Positions 41,064 to 52,920 of a stretch of 64,000 nt of DNA are shown piece by piece. A program made the translations under genes and the position numbers. The notes under the pieces were generated by a model. The model was not told the origin of the DNA. It worked only from the letters and a program-made list of their open reading frames with translations, and ran no database searches. This DNA comes from Brachycybe producta (taxonomy: Eukaryota > Arthropoda > Diplopoda > Playtdesmida > Andrognathidae): contig JAUPFP010000215.1 of the NCBI GenBank assembly GCA_036925085.1, forward strand, positions 1-64,000, read 5' to 3'. The stretch's first letter is position 1. Every line of letters starts with the position of its first letter.

Positions 41064-43730
41064 AATTTTAACTTCAATTTCAACTTCAACTTCAATTTCA
41101 ACTTCAATTTCAACTTCAAATTCAACTTCAATTTCAACTTCAATTTTAACTTCAATTTCAATTTCAATTTCAACTTCAATTTCAACTTCAATTTCAACTT
41201 CAATTTCAACTTCAATTTCAACTTCAATTTCAACTTCAATTTCAACTTCAATTTCAACTTCAATTTCAACTTCAATTTCAACTCCAATTTCAACTTCAAT
41301 TTCAACTACAATTTCAAATTCAATTTCAACTTCCATTTCAACTTCAATTTCAACTTCATTTTCAACTTCAATTTTAACTTCAATTTCAACTTCAATTTCA
41401 ACTTCAATTTCAACTTCAATTTCGACTTCAATTTTAATTTCAATTTCATCTTCAATTTCAACTTCAATTTCAACTTCAATTTTAACATCAATTTCAACTT
41501 CAATTTTAACTTCAATTTCAACTTCAATTTCAACTTAATTTTAACTTCAATTTTAACTTCAATTTCAACTTCAATTTCAACTTAAATTTCAACTTCAATT
41601 TTAACTTCAATTTCAACTTCAATTTCAACTTAAATTTCAACTTCAGTTTCAACTTCAATTTCAACTTCAATTTCAACTTCAACTTCAATTTCAACTTCAA
41701 TTTCAATTTCAATTTCAACTTCAATTTCAACTTCAATTTCAACTTCAATTTCAACTTCAATTTCAACTTCAATTTCAACTCCAATTTCAACTTCAATTTC
41801 AACTTCAATTTCAACATCAATTTCAACTTCAATTTCAAATTCAATTTTAACTTCAATTTTAACTTTAATTTCAACTTAAATTTCAACTTAAATTTCAACT
41901 TCAATTTCAACTTCAATTTTAACTTCAACTTCACTTTCAAGTTCACCTTCAAATTCAACTTCAATTTCAACTTCAATTTCAACTTCAATTTCAACTTCAA
42001 TTTCACCTCCAATTTCAACTTCAATTTCAACTTCAATTTCAAATTCAAATTCAACTTCAATTTCAACTTTATTTTTAACTTCAATTTTAACTTCAATTTC
42101 AACTTCAATTTCAACTTCAATTTCAACTTCAATTTCAACTTCAATTTCAACTTCAATTTCAACTCCAATTTCAACTTCAATTTCAACTTCAATTTCAAAT
42201 TCAATTTCAACTTCCATTTCAACTTCAATTTCAACTTCATTTTCAACTTCAATTTTAACTTCAATTTCAACTTCAATTTCAACTTCAATTTCAACTTCAA
42301 TTTCAACTTCAATTTCGACTTCAATTTTAATTTCAATTTCAACTTCAATTTCAACTTAAATTTCAACTTAAATTTCAACTTCAATTTCAACTTAAATTTC
42401 AACTTCAATATTAACTTCAATTTTAACATCAATTTCAACTTCAATTTCAACTTCAATTTCAACTTCAATTTCAACTTAATTTTAACTTCAATTTTAACTT
42501 CAATTTCAACTTCAATTTCAACTTAAATTTCAACTTAAATTTTAACTTCAATTTCAACTTAAATTTCAACTTAAATTTCAACTTCAGTTTCAACTTCAAT
42601 TTCAACTTCAATTTCAACTTCAACTTCAATTTCAACTTCAATTTCAATTTCAATTTCAACTTCAATTTCAACTTCAATTTCAACTTCAATTTCAACTCCA
42701 ATTTCAATTTCAATTTCAACTTAATTTTAACTTCAATTTTAACTTCAATTTCAACTTAAATTTCAACTTAAATTTCAACTTCAATTTTAACTTCAATTTC
42801 AACTTAAATTTCAACTTAAATTTCAACTTCAGTTTCAACTTCAATTTCAACTTCAATTTCAACTTCAACTTCAATTTCAACTTCAATTTCAATTTCAATT
42901 TCAACTTCAATTTCAACTTCAATTTTAACTTCAATTTCAACTTCAATTTTAACTTCAATTTCAACTTCAATTTCAACTTCAATTTCCAACTTCAATTTCA
43001 ACTTCAATTTCGACTTCAATTTTAATTTCAATTTCAACTTCAATTTCAACTTTAATTTCAACTTCAATTTCAACTTCAATTTCAACTTCAATTTCAACTT
43101 CAATTTCAACTTCAATTTTAACATCAATTTCAACTTCAGTTTCAACTTCAATTTCAACTTCAACTTCAATTTCAACTTCAACTTCAATTTCAATTTCAAC
43201 TTCAATTTCAACTTCAATTTCAACTTCAATTTCAACTCCAATTTCAACTTCAATTTCAACTTCAATTTCAACATCAATTTCAATTTCAATTTCAAATTCA
43301 ATTTTAACTTCAATTTTAACATCAATTTCAACTTCAATTTCAACTTCAATTCAACTTCAATTTCAACTTAATTTTAACTTCAATTTTAACTTCAATTTCA
43401 ACTTCAATTTGAACTTCAATTTCAACTTCAAATTCAACTTCAATTTCAACTTAATTTTAACTTCAATTTCAACTTCAATTTCAACTTCAATTTCAACTTC
43501 AATTTCAACTTCAATTTCAACTTCAATTTCAACTTCAATTTTAACATCAATTTCAACTTCAAATTCAACTTCACTTTCAACTTCAATTTCAACTTAATTT
43601 TAACTTCAATTTAACTTCAAATTCAATTTCAATTTTAACTTTAATTTCAACTTCAGTTTCAACTTCAATTTCAACTTCAATTTCAACTTCAAATTTAACT
43701 TCAATTTCAACTTCAATTTCAACTTCAATT

Positions 43731-43856
43731 TCAATTTCAAACTTAATTTCAACTTCAACTTAACTTCAACTTCAACTTCAACTTCAACTTCACTTTCAAG
43801 TTCAACTTCAAATTCAACTTTAACTTCAACTTTAACTTTACTTAAACTTAAACTTC
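43731..43856 (+). repeat. M module, copy 11 (CACTTT subtype)
   Basis: It lies 11155 bp after copy 10 and shares its CACTTTCAAG core. It is part of a long-distance direct duplication. Confidence 0.83.
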
Positions 43857-44342
43857 AATTTTAACTTCAATTTCAACTTAAATTTCAACTTCAATTTCAA
43901 CTTCAATTTCAACTTTAATTTCAACTTCAATTTCAACTTCAATTTCAATTTCAATTTCAACTTCAATTTTAACTTTCAATTTCAACTTCAATTTCAACTT
44001 CAATTTCAACTTCAATTTCAACTTCAATTTCAACTTCAATTTCAACTTCAATTTCTACTTCAATTACAACTTCAATTTTAACTTCAATTTCAACTTCAAT
44101 TTTAACTTCAATTTCAACTTCAATTTCAACTTCAATTTCAACTTCAATTTTAACATCAATTTCAACTTCAATTTCAACTTCAATTTCAAGTTCACTTTCA
44201 ACTTCAATTTCAACTTAATTTTAACTTCAATTTTAACTTCAAATTCAACTTCAATTTCAATTTCAATTTCAACTTCAATTTCAACTTCAATTTCAACTTC
44301 AATTGCAACTTCAATTTCAACTTCAATTTCAATTTCAATTTT

Positions 44343-44442
44343 AACTTGAACTTCAACTTAACTTCAACTTCAACTTCAACTTCACTTTCAAGTTCAACTT
44401 CAAATTCATCTTCAACTTTAACTTCAATTAAACTTAAACTTC
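44343..44442 (+). repeat. N module, copy 17
   Basis: Full form. It is the last N module in the window and pairs with copy 15 in the 11.16 kb-spaced duplication, although copy 15 has since lost 11 bp. Confidence 0.83.
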
Positions 44443-45930
44443 AATTTTAACTTCAATTTCAACTTCAATTTCAACTTCAACTTCAATTTCAACTTCAATT
44501 TCAACTTCAAATTCAACTTCAATTTCAACTTCAATTTTAACTTCAATTTCAATTTCAATTTCAACTTCAATTTCAACTTAAATTTCAACTTCAGTTTCAA
44601 CTTCAATTTCAACTTCAATTTCAACTTCAACTTCAATTTCAACTTCAATTTCAATTTCAATTTCAACTTCAATTTCAACTTCAATTTTAACTTCAATTTC
44701 AACTTCAATTTTAACTTCAATTTCAACTTCAATTTCAACTTCAATTTCAACTTCAATTTCAACTTCAATTTCAACTTCAATTTCGACTTCAATTTTAATT
44801 TCAATTTCAACTTCAATTTCAACTTCAATTTCAACTTCAATTTCAACTTCAATTTCAACTTCAATTTCAACTTCAATTTCAACTTCAATTTCAACTTCAA
44901 TTTTAACATCAATTTCAACTTCAGTTTCAACTTCAATTTCAACTTCAATTTCAACTTCAACATCAATTTCAACTTCAATTTCAATTTCAATTTCAACTTC
45001 AATTTCAACTTCAATTTCAATTTCAATTTCAACTCCAATTTCAACTTCAATTTCAACTTAATTTTAACTTCAATTTTAACTTCAATTTCAACTTAAATTT
45101 CAACTTAAATTTCAACTTCAATTTTAACTTCAATTTCAACTTAAATTTCAACTTAAATTTCAACTTCAGTTTCAACTTCAATTTCAACTTCAATTTCAAC
45201 TTCAACTTCAATTTCAACTTCAATTTCAATTTCAATTTCAACTTCAATTTCAACTTCAATTTTAACTTCAATTTCAACTTCAATTTTAACTTCAATTTCA
45301 ACTTCAATTTCAACTTCAATTTCAACTTCAATTTCAACTTCAATTTCGACTTCAATTTTAATTTCAATTTCAACTTCAATTTCAACTTCAATTTCAACTT
45401 CAATTTCAACTTCAATTTCAACTTCAATTTCAACTTCAATTTTAACATCAATTTCAACTTCAGTTTCAACTTCAATTTCAACTTCAATTTCAACTTCAAC
45501 TTCAATTTCAACTTCAACTTCAATTTCAATTTCAACTTCAATTTCAACTTCAATTTCAACTTCAATTTCAACTCCAATTTCAACTTCAATTTCAACTTCA
45601 ATTTCAACATCAATTTCAATTTCAATTTCAAATTCAATTTTAACTTCAATTTTAACATCAATTTCAACTTCAATTTCAACTTCAATTTCAACTTCAATTT
45701 CAACTTAATTTTAACTTCAATTTTAACTTCAATTTCAACTTCAATTTCAACTTCAATTTTGACTTCAATTTCAACTTCAATTTCAACTTCAATTTCAACT
45801 TCAATTCCAACTTCAATTTCAACTTCAATTTCAACTTCAATTTCAACTTCAATTTCAACTTCAATTTCAACTTCAATTTCAACTTCAATTCCAACTTCAA
45901 TTTCAACTTCAATTTCAACTTCAATTTCAA

Positions 45931-46017
45931 CTTTAACTTCAATTAAACTTAATGTTTAAATTGAACTTCATTTTCAACTATTTCAACTATTTCAACTATT
46001 CAACTCTCTATTTCAAC
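45931..46017 (+). repeat. J module, copy 1 (AATGTT variant)
   Basis: First copy of an 87 bp module confined to region III. In order it has CTTTAACTTCAATTAAAC, TTAACGTTTAAATTGAAC (here TTAATGTTT), TTCATTTTCAAC, two or three TATTTCAAC repeats of about 9-10 bp, then TATTCAACTCTCTATTTCAAC split as TATTCAAC and TCTCTATTTCAAC. CTCTC and TTTAAATTG occur nowhere else in the array. This is the only copy with AATGTT. Confidence 0.86.
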
Positions 46018-46314
46018 TTCAATTTCAACTTCAATTTCAACTTCAATTTCAACTTCAATTTCAACTTCAATTCCAACTTCAATTTTAACTTCAATTTCAA
46101 CTTCAATTTCAACTTTAATTTCAACTTCAACTTCAACTTAACTTCAATTAAACTTAAACTTCAGTTTTAACTTCAATTTCAACTTTAATTTCAACTTCAA
46201 ATTTAACTTCAATTTTAACTTCAATTTCAACTTCAATTTCAACTTCAATTTCAACTTCATTTTTAACTTCAATTTCAACTTCAATTTCAACTTCAATTTC
46301 AACTTCAATTTCAA

Positions 46315-46440
46315 CTTTAACTTCAATTAAACTTAACGTTTAAATTGAACTTCATTTTCAACTATTTCAACTATTTCAACTATTCAACTCTCTATTTCAA
46401 CTATTTCAACTATTTCAACTATTCAACTCTCTATTTCAAC
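46315..46440 (+). repeat. J module, copy 2 (double tail)
   Basis: The tail from CTATTTCAAC through CTCTCTATTTC is present twice, which lengthens the module to 126 bp. AACGTT is intact. Confidence 0.86.
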
Positions 46441-46655
46441 TTCAATTTCAACTTCAATTTCAACTTCAATTTCAACTTCAATTTCAATTTTAATTTTAAC
46501 TTGAATTTCAACTTCAATTTCAACTTTAATTTCAACTTCAAATTTAACTTCAATTTTAACTTCAATTTCAACTTCAATTTCAACTTCAATTTCAACTTCA
46601 TTTTTAACTTCAATTTCAACTTCAATTTCAACTTCAATTTCAACTTCAATTTCAA

Positions 46656-46781
46656 CTTTAACTTCAATTAAACTTAACGTTTAAATTGAACTTCATTTTC
46701 AACTATTTCAACTATTTCAACTATTCAACTCTCTATTTCAACTATTTCAACTATTTCAACTATTCAACTCTCTATTTCAAC
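46656..46781 (+). repeat. J module, copy 3 (double tail)
   Basis: Exactly 341 bp after copy 2, with the same doubled tail. No other copy has it, so copies 2 and 3 are a tandem duplication that came after the tail doubled. Confidence 0.86.
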
Positions 46782-47128
46782 TTCAACTTCACTTTCAAGT
46801 TCAAATTCAAATTCAACTTCAACTTCAACTTCAAATTCAACTTCAATTTCAATTTCAATTTCAACTTCAATTTCAACTTCAATTTCAACTTCAATTTTGA
46901 CTTCAATTTCAACTTAAAATTCAACTTCAATTTCAACTTCAATTCCAACTTCAATTTCAACTTCAATTTCAACTTCAATTTCAACTTCAATTTCAACTTC
47001 AATTTCAACTTCAATTTCAACTTCAATTCCAACTTCAATTTCAACTTCAATTTCAACTTCAATTTCAACTTCAATTTCAACTTCAATTTCAACTTCAATT
47101 TCAACTTCAATTTCAACTTCAATTTCAA

Positions 47129-47215
47129 CTTTAACTTCAATTAAACTTAACGTTTAAATTGAACTTCATTTTCAACTATTTCAACTATTTCAACTATTCA
47201 ACTCTCTATTTCAAC
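47129..47215 (+). repeat. J module, copy 4
   Basis: Standard form with AACGTT. Confidence 0.86.
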
Positions 47216-47524
47216 TTCAATTTCAACTTCAATTTCAACTTCAATTTCAACTTCAATTTCAACTTCAATTTCAACTTCAATTCCAACTTCAATTTTAACT
47301 TCAATTTCAACTTCAATTTCAACTTTAATTTCAACTTCAACTTCAACTTAACTTCAATTAAACTTAAACTTCAGTTTTAACTTCAATTTCAACTTTAATT
47401 TCAACTTCAAATTTAACTTCAATTTTAACTTCAATTTCAACTTCAATTTCAACTTCAATTTCAACTTCATTTTTAACTTCAATTTCAACTTCAATTTCAA
47501 CATCAATTTCAACTTCAATTTCAA

Positions 47525-47611
47525 CTTTAACTTCAATTAAACTTAACATTTAAATTGAACTTCATTTTCAACTATTTCAACTATTTCAACTATTCAACTC
47601 TCTATTTCAAC
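47525..47611 (+). repeat. J module, copy 5 (AACATT variant)
   Basis: 396 bp (33 monomer lengths) after copy 4; AACATT replaces AACGTT. Confidence 0.86.
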
Positions 47612-47814
47612 TTCAATTTCAACTTCAATTCCAACTTCAATTTCAACTTCAATTTCAACTTCAATTTCAACTTCAATTTCAACTTCAATTTCAACTTCAA
47701 TTTCAACTTCAATTCCAACTTCAATTTCAACTTCAATTTCAACTTCAATTTCAACTTCAATTTCAACTTCAATTTCAACTTCAATTTCAACTTCAATTTC
47801 AACTTCAATTTCAA

Positions 47815-47901
47815 CTTTAACTTCAATTAAACTTAACGTTTAAATTGAACTTCATTTTCAACTATTTCAACTATTTCAACTATTCAACTCTCTATTTCAA
47901 C
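47815..47901 (+). repeat. J module, copy 6
   Basis: Standard form, 290 bp after copy 5 and 686 bp after copy 4. Confidence 0.86.
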
Positions 47902-48198
47902 TTCAATTTCAACTTCAATTTCAACTTCAATTTCAACTTCAATTTCAACTTCAATTCCAACTTCAATTTTAACTTCAATTTCAACTTCAATTTCAACTTT
48001 AATTTCAACTTCAACTTCAACTTAACTTCAATTAAACTTAAACTTCAGTTTTAACTTCAATTTCAACTTTAATTTCAACTTCAAATTTAACTTCAATTTT
48101 AACTTCAATTTCAACTTCAATTTCAACTTCAATTTCAACTTCATTTTTAACTTCAATTTCAACTTCAATTTCAACATCAATTTCAACTTCAATTTCAA

Positions 48199-48285
48199 CT
48201 TTAACTTCAATTAAACTTAACATTTAAATTGAACTTCATTTTCAACTATTTCAACTATTTCTACTATTCAACTCTCTATTTCAAC
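48199..48285 (+). repeat. J module, copy 7 (AACATT variant)
   Basis: 674 bp after copy 5 and shares its AACATT. It has a private change, CTATTTCTACTATTC. Confidence 0.86.
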
Positions 48286-48372
48286 TTCAATTTCAACTTC
48301 AATTTCAACTTCAATTTCAATTTCAATTTCAACTTAAATTTCAACTTCAATTTCAACTTCAATTTTAACTTC

Positions 48373-48421
48373 AAATTCAACTTAAACTTCAATTTCAAAC
48401 TTAACTTCAACTTCAACTTAA
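48373..48421 (+). repeat. L module, copy 3
   Basis: ACTTAACTTC subtype. It is followed by three CTTAAC steps and TTCACGTTCAAG. Confidence 0.8.
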
Positions 48422-48813
48422 CTTCAACTTAACTTCAACTTTAACTTCAACTTCACGTTCAAGTTCAACTTCAAATTCATCTTCAACTTAACTTCAACTT
48501 CAACTTCAACTTCACTTTCAAGTTCAAGTTCAAATTCATTTTTAACTTCAATTTCAACTTCAATTTCAACTTCAATTTCAACTTCAATTTCTACTTCAAT
48601 TTTAACTTCAATTTCAACTTCAATTTCAACTTCAATTTCAACTTCAATTTCAACTTCAATTTCAACTTCAATTTCAACTTCAATTTCAACTTCAATTTCA
48701 ACTTCAATTTCAACTTCAATTTCAACTTCAATTTCAACTTCAATTTCAACTTCAATTTCAACTTCAATTGCAACTTCAATTTTAACTTCAATTTCAACTT
48801 CAATTTTAACTTC

Positions 48814-48862
48814 AAATTCAACTTAAACTTCAATTTCAAACTTAACTTCAACTTCAACTTAA
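48814..48862 (+). repeat. L module, copy 4
   Basis: ACTTAACTTC subtype, closing a long pure 12-mer tract. Confidence 0.8.
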
Positions 48863-49009
48863 TTTCAACTTCAATTTCAACTTCAATTTCAACTTCAATT
48901 TCAACTCCAATTTCAACTTCAATTTCAACTTCAATTTCAACTTCAATTTCAACTTCAATTTCAACTTCAATTTCAACTTCAACTTCAACTTAATTTCAAC
49001 TTCAACTTC

Positions 49010-49145
49010 AACTTGACTTTCAAGTTCAACTTCAAATTCATCTTCAACTTAACTTCAACTTCAACTTCAACTTCACTTTCAAGTTCAATTTCAAATTCAA
49101 CTTCAACATCAACTTCAAATTCAACTTCAATTTTAACTTTAATTT
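49010..49145 (+). repeat. T module, copy 1 (hairpin-headed)
   Basis: A 136 bp module that starts with the inverted repeat AACTTGACTTTCAAGTT (7 bp stem, 3 nt loop). It continues with CAAATTCATCTTCAAC, CTTAAC, a second core CACTTTCAAGTTCAATTTC, CAACATCAACTTC, and TTTTAACTTTAATTT. About 355 bp downstream of each copy's end or less there is a conserved ACTTCGATTTC. This copy is not preceded by an L module. It is followed by two further ATCAAC/TTTTAACTTTAATTT steps (to about 49290) that copies 2-7 lack. Confidence 0.84.
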
Positions 49146-49727
49146 CAACTTCAATATCAATTTCAAATTCAACTTCAACATCAACTTCAAATTCAACTTC
49201 AATTTTAACTTTAATTTCAACTTCAATATCAACTTCAATTTCAACTTCAAATTCAACTTCAATTTTAACTTTAATTTCAACTTCAATATCAACTTCAATT
49301 TCAACTTCAATTTTAACTTCAATTTCAACTTCACTTTCAACTTCAATTTCAACTTCAATTTCAATTTCAATTTCAACTTCAGTTTCAACTTCAATTTCAA
49401 CTTCAATTTCAACTTCAATTTCAACTTCAATTTCAACTTCAATTTCAACTTCAATTGCAACTTCAATTTCAACTTCAATTTCAACTTCAATTTCAACTTC
49501 GATTTCAACTTCAATTTCAACTTCAATTTCAACTTCAATTTCAACTTCAATTTCAACTTCAATTTCAACTTCAATTTCAACTTCAATTTCAACTTCAATT
49601 TCAATGTCAATTTCAACTTCAATTTCAACTTCAATTTTAACTTCAATTTCAACTTCAATTTCAACTTCAATTTTAACTTCAATTTCAACTTCAATTTTAA
49701 CTTGAATTTCAATTTCATTTTCAACTT

Positions 49728-49777
49728 CAATTTAAACTTCAACTTCAATTTCAAACTTAACTTCAACTTCAACTTAA
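49728..49777 (+). repeat. L-like module, diverged
   Basis: It reads CAATTTAAACTTCAAC instead of AAATTCAACTTAAAC at its start. The second half, CAAACTTAACTTC, is standard. A matching diverged copy lies at about 51553-51601 in the neighbouring duplicate. Confidence 0.7.
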
Positions 49778-49930
49778 CTTCAATTAAACTTCAACTTCAG
49801 TTTTAATTTCAATTTCAACTTCAATTTTAACTTCAATTTCAACTTCAATTTCAACTTCAATTTCAACTTCATTTTTAACTTCAATTTCAACTTCAATTTC
49901 AACTTCAATTTCAACTTCAATTTCAACTTA

Positions 49931-50268
49931 AATTTCAACTTCAATTTCAACTTCAATTTCAACTTCAATTTCAACTTCAATTTCAACTTCAATTTCAACT
50001 TCAATTTCAACTTCAATTTCAACTTCAATTTCAACTTCAATTTCAACTTCAATTTCAACTTCAATTTCAACTTCAATTTCAACTTCAATTTCAACTTCAA
50101 TTTCAACTTCAATTTCAACTTCAATTTCAACTTCAATTTCAACTTCAATTTCAACTTCAATTTCAACTTCAATTTCAACTTCAATTTCAACTTCAATTTC
50201 AACTTCAATTTCAACTTCAATTTCAACTTCAATTTCAACTTCAATTTCAACTTCAATTTCAACTTCAA
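49931..50268 (+). repeat. Longest pure 12-mer tract
   Basis: About 28 consecutive perfect AATTTCAACTTC monomers, with no substitution or phase change. This is the most homogeneous stretch I found. The equivalent tract in the right duplicate (from about 51757) is broken by CAATTCAAC at 51948. Confidence 0.82.
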
Positions 50269-50674
50269 ATTCAACTTCAATTTCAACTTCAATTTCAACT
50301 TCAATTTCAACTTCAATTTCAACTTCATTTTTAATTTCAATTTCAACTTCAATTTCAACTTCAATTTCAACTTCAATTTCAACTTCAATTTTAACTTCAA
50401 TTTCAACTTCAATTTCCACTTCAATTTCAACTTCAATTTCAACTTCAGTTTCAACTTCAATTTCAACTTCAATTTCAACTTCAATTTCAACTTCAATTTC
50501 AACTTCAATTTCAACTTCAATTTCAACTTCAATTTCAACTTCAATTTCAACTTCAATTTCAACTTCAATTTCAACTTCAATTTCAACTTCAATTTCAACT
50601 TCAATTTCAACTTCAATTTCAACTTCAATTTCAACTTCAATTTTAACTTCAATTTCAACTTCAATTTTAACTTC

Positions 50675-50723
50675 AAATTCAACTTAAACTTCAATTTCAA
50701 ACTTAACTTCAACTTCAACTTAA
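50675..50723 (+). repeat. L module, copy 5
   Basis: ACTTAACTTC subtype, 226 bp before copy 6. Confidence 0.8.
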
Positions 50724-50900
50724 TTTCAACTTAATTTCAACTTCAATTTCAACTTCAATTTCAACTTCAATTTCAACTCCAATTTCAACTCCAATTTCAA
50801 CTTCAATTTCAACTTCAATTTCAACTTCAATTTCAACTTCAATTTCAACTTCAATTTCAACTTCAATTTCAACTTCAATTTCAACTTCAATTTTAACTTC

Positions 50901-50949
50901 AAATTCAACTTAAACTTCAATTTCAAACTTATCTTCAACTTCAACTTAA
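50901..50949 (+). repeat. L module, copy 6 (ACTTATC subtype)
   Basis: ACTTATCTTC replaces ACTTAACTTC; ends 17 bp before T copy 2. Confidence 0.82.
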
Positions 50950-50965
50950 TTTCAACTTCAACTTC

Positions 50966-51101
50966 AACTTGACTTTCAAGTTCAACTTCAAATTCATCTT
51001 CAACTTAACTTCAACTTCAACTTCAACTTCACTTTCAAGTTCAATTTCAAATTCAACTTCAACATCAACTTCAAATTCAACTTCAATTTTAACTTTAATT
51101 T
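50966..51101 (+). repeat. T module, copy 2
   Basis: 1956 bp after copy 1, with the L module ending 17 bp upstream. Confidence 0.84.
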
Positions 51102-52493
51102 CAACTTCAATATCAACTTCAATTTCAACTTCAATTTTAACTTCAATTTCAACTTCACTTTCAACTTCAATTTCAACTTCAATTTCAATTTCAATTTCAA
51201 CTTCAGTTTCAACTTCAATTTCAACTTCAATTTCAACTTCAATTTCAACTTCAATTTCAACTTCAATTTCAACTTCAATTGCAACTTCAATTTCAACTTC
51301 AATTTCAACTTCAATTTCAACTTCGATTTCAACTTCAATTTCAACTTCAATTTCAACTTCAATTTCAACTTCAATTTCAACTTCAATTTCAACTTCAATT
51401 TCAACTTCAATTTCAACTTCAATTTCAATGTCAATTTCAACTTCAATTTCAACTTCAATTTTAACTTCAATTTCAACTTCAATTTCAACTTCAATTTTAA
51501 CTTCAATTTCAACTTCAATTTTAACTTGAATTTCAATTTCATTTTCAACTTCAATTTAAACTTCAACTTCAATTTCAAACTTAACTTCAACTTCAACTTA
51601 ACTTCAATTAAACTTCAACTTCAGTTTTAATTTCAATTTCAACTTCAATTTAACTTCAATTTCAACTTCAATTTCAACTTCAATTTCAACTTCATTTTTA
51701 ACTTCAATTTCAACTTCAATTTCAACTTCAATTTCAACTTCAATTTCAACTTAAATTTCAACTTCAATTTCAACTTCAATTTCAACTTCAATTTCAACTT
51801 CAATTTCAACTTCAATTTCAACTTCAATTTCAACTTCAATTTCAACTTCAATTTCAACTTCAATTTCAACTTCAATTTCAACTTCAATTTCAACTTCAAT
51901 TTCAACTTCAATTTCAACTTCAATTTCAACTTCAATTTCAACTTCAATTCAACTTCAATTTCAACTTCAATTTCAACTTCAATTTCAACTTCAATTTCAA
52001 CTTCAATCACTTCAATTTCAACTTCAATTTCAACTTCAATTTCAACTTCAATTTCAACTTCAATTTCAACTTCAATTTCAACTTCAATTTCAACTTCAAA
52101 TTCAACTTCAATTTCAACTTCAATTTCAACTTCAATTTCAACTTCAATTTCAACTTCATTTTTAATTTCAATTTCAACTTCAATTTCAACTTCAATTTCA
52201 ACTTCAATTTCAACTTCAATTTTAACTTCAATTTCAACTTCAATTTCCACTTCAATTTCAACTTCAATTTCAACTTCAGTTTCAACTTCAATTTCAACTT
52301 CAATTTCAACTTCAATTTCAACTTCAATTTCAACTTCAATTTCAACTTCAATTTCAACTTCAATTTCAACTTCAATTTCAACTTCAATTTCAACTTCAAT
52401 TTCAACTTCAATTTCAACTTCAATTTCAACTTCAATTTCAACTTCAATTTCAACTTCAATTTTAACTTCAATTTCAACTTCAATTTTAACTTC

Positions 52494-52542
52494 AAATTCA
52501 ACTTAAACTTCAATTTCAAACTTAACTTCAACTTCAACTTAA
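52494..52542 (+). repeat. L module, copy 7
   Basis: ACTTAACTTC subtype; 1819 bp after copy 5. Confidence 0.8.
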
Positions 52543-52719
52543 TTTCAACTTAATTTCAACTTCAATTTCAACTTCAATTTCAACTTCAATTTCAACTCCA
52601 ATTTCAACTCCAATTTCAACTTCAATTTCAACTTCAATTTCAACTTCAATTTCAACTTCAATTTCAACTTCAATTTCAACTTCAATTTCAACTTCAATTT
52701 CAACTTCAATTTTAACTTC

Positions 52720-52768
52720 AAATTCAACTTAAACTTCAATTTCAAACTTATCTTCAACTTCAACTTAA
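52720..52768 (+). repeat. L module, copy 8 (ACTTATC subtype)
   Basis: Ends 17 bp before T copy 3; 1819 bp after copy 6. Confidence 0.82.
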
Positions 52769-52784
52769 TTTCAACTTCAACTTC

Positions 52785-52920
52785 AACTTGACTTTCAAGT
52801 TCAACTTCAAATTCATCTTCAACTTAACTTCAACTTCAACTTCAACTTCACTTTCAAGTTCAATTTCAAATTCAACTTCAACATCAACTTCAAATTCAAC
52901 TTCAATTTTAACTTTAATTT
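52785..52920 (+). repeat. T module, copy 3
   Basis: 1819 bp after copy 2. The shared sequence continues to about 53035 and then departs into a different 12-mer arrangement. Confidence 0.84.

Larger units (their letters stand above)
24700..45930 (+). repeat. Region II: mosaic satellite with TTTCGAC and ACTTCCATT markers
   Basis: Only two M modules (32576, 43731) and three N modules (33200, 40964, 44343) occur here. The segments carry instead repeated runs containing TTTCGACTTCAATTTTAATTTC, split here by the markers TTTCGAC and TTTTAATTTC, together with CAACTTCCATTTC, CAATTTCACCTCCAATTTC and AACTTAAATTTC. Several of these segments are direct duplicates of one another at distances of about 4.0, 4.2 and 11.2 kb. 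The region also has the longest single open frame of the window (minus strand, 35419-37731), which is repeat-derived. Confidence 0.7.
47129..48490 (+). repeat. Tandem duplication, 674-686 bp unit with two J modules
   Basis: J copies 4 and 5 with their intervals recur as J copies 6 and 7. Offsets are 686 bp and 674 bp, differing by one monomer. Both second J copies carry AACATT. Confidence 0.84.
49010..52784 (+). repeat. Tandem duplication, units of 1956 and 1819 bp
   Basis: Units 49010-50965 and 50966-52784 share T, the TTTCGA-type ACTTCGATTTC, the diverged L, the very pure 12-mer tract and two L modules. The 137 bp difference is fully explained: 132 bp of extra ATCAAC/TTTTAACTTTAATTT steps near 49150-49290 in the left unit, and losses of 1, 1 and 3 bp in the right unit near 51650, 51948 and 52007. 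Confidence 0.87.

Noticed and set aside
24700-45930. Region boundaries and exact duplications as assembly artefacts
   Set aside because: Not excluded, but copies differ by private substitutions and 12 bp steps, which a simple assembler duplication would not create. Raw-read support would settle it.
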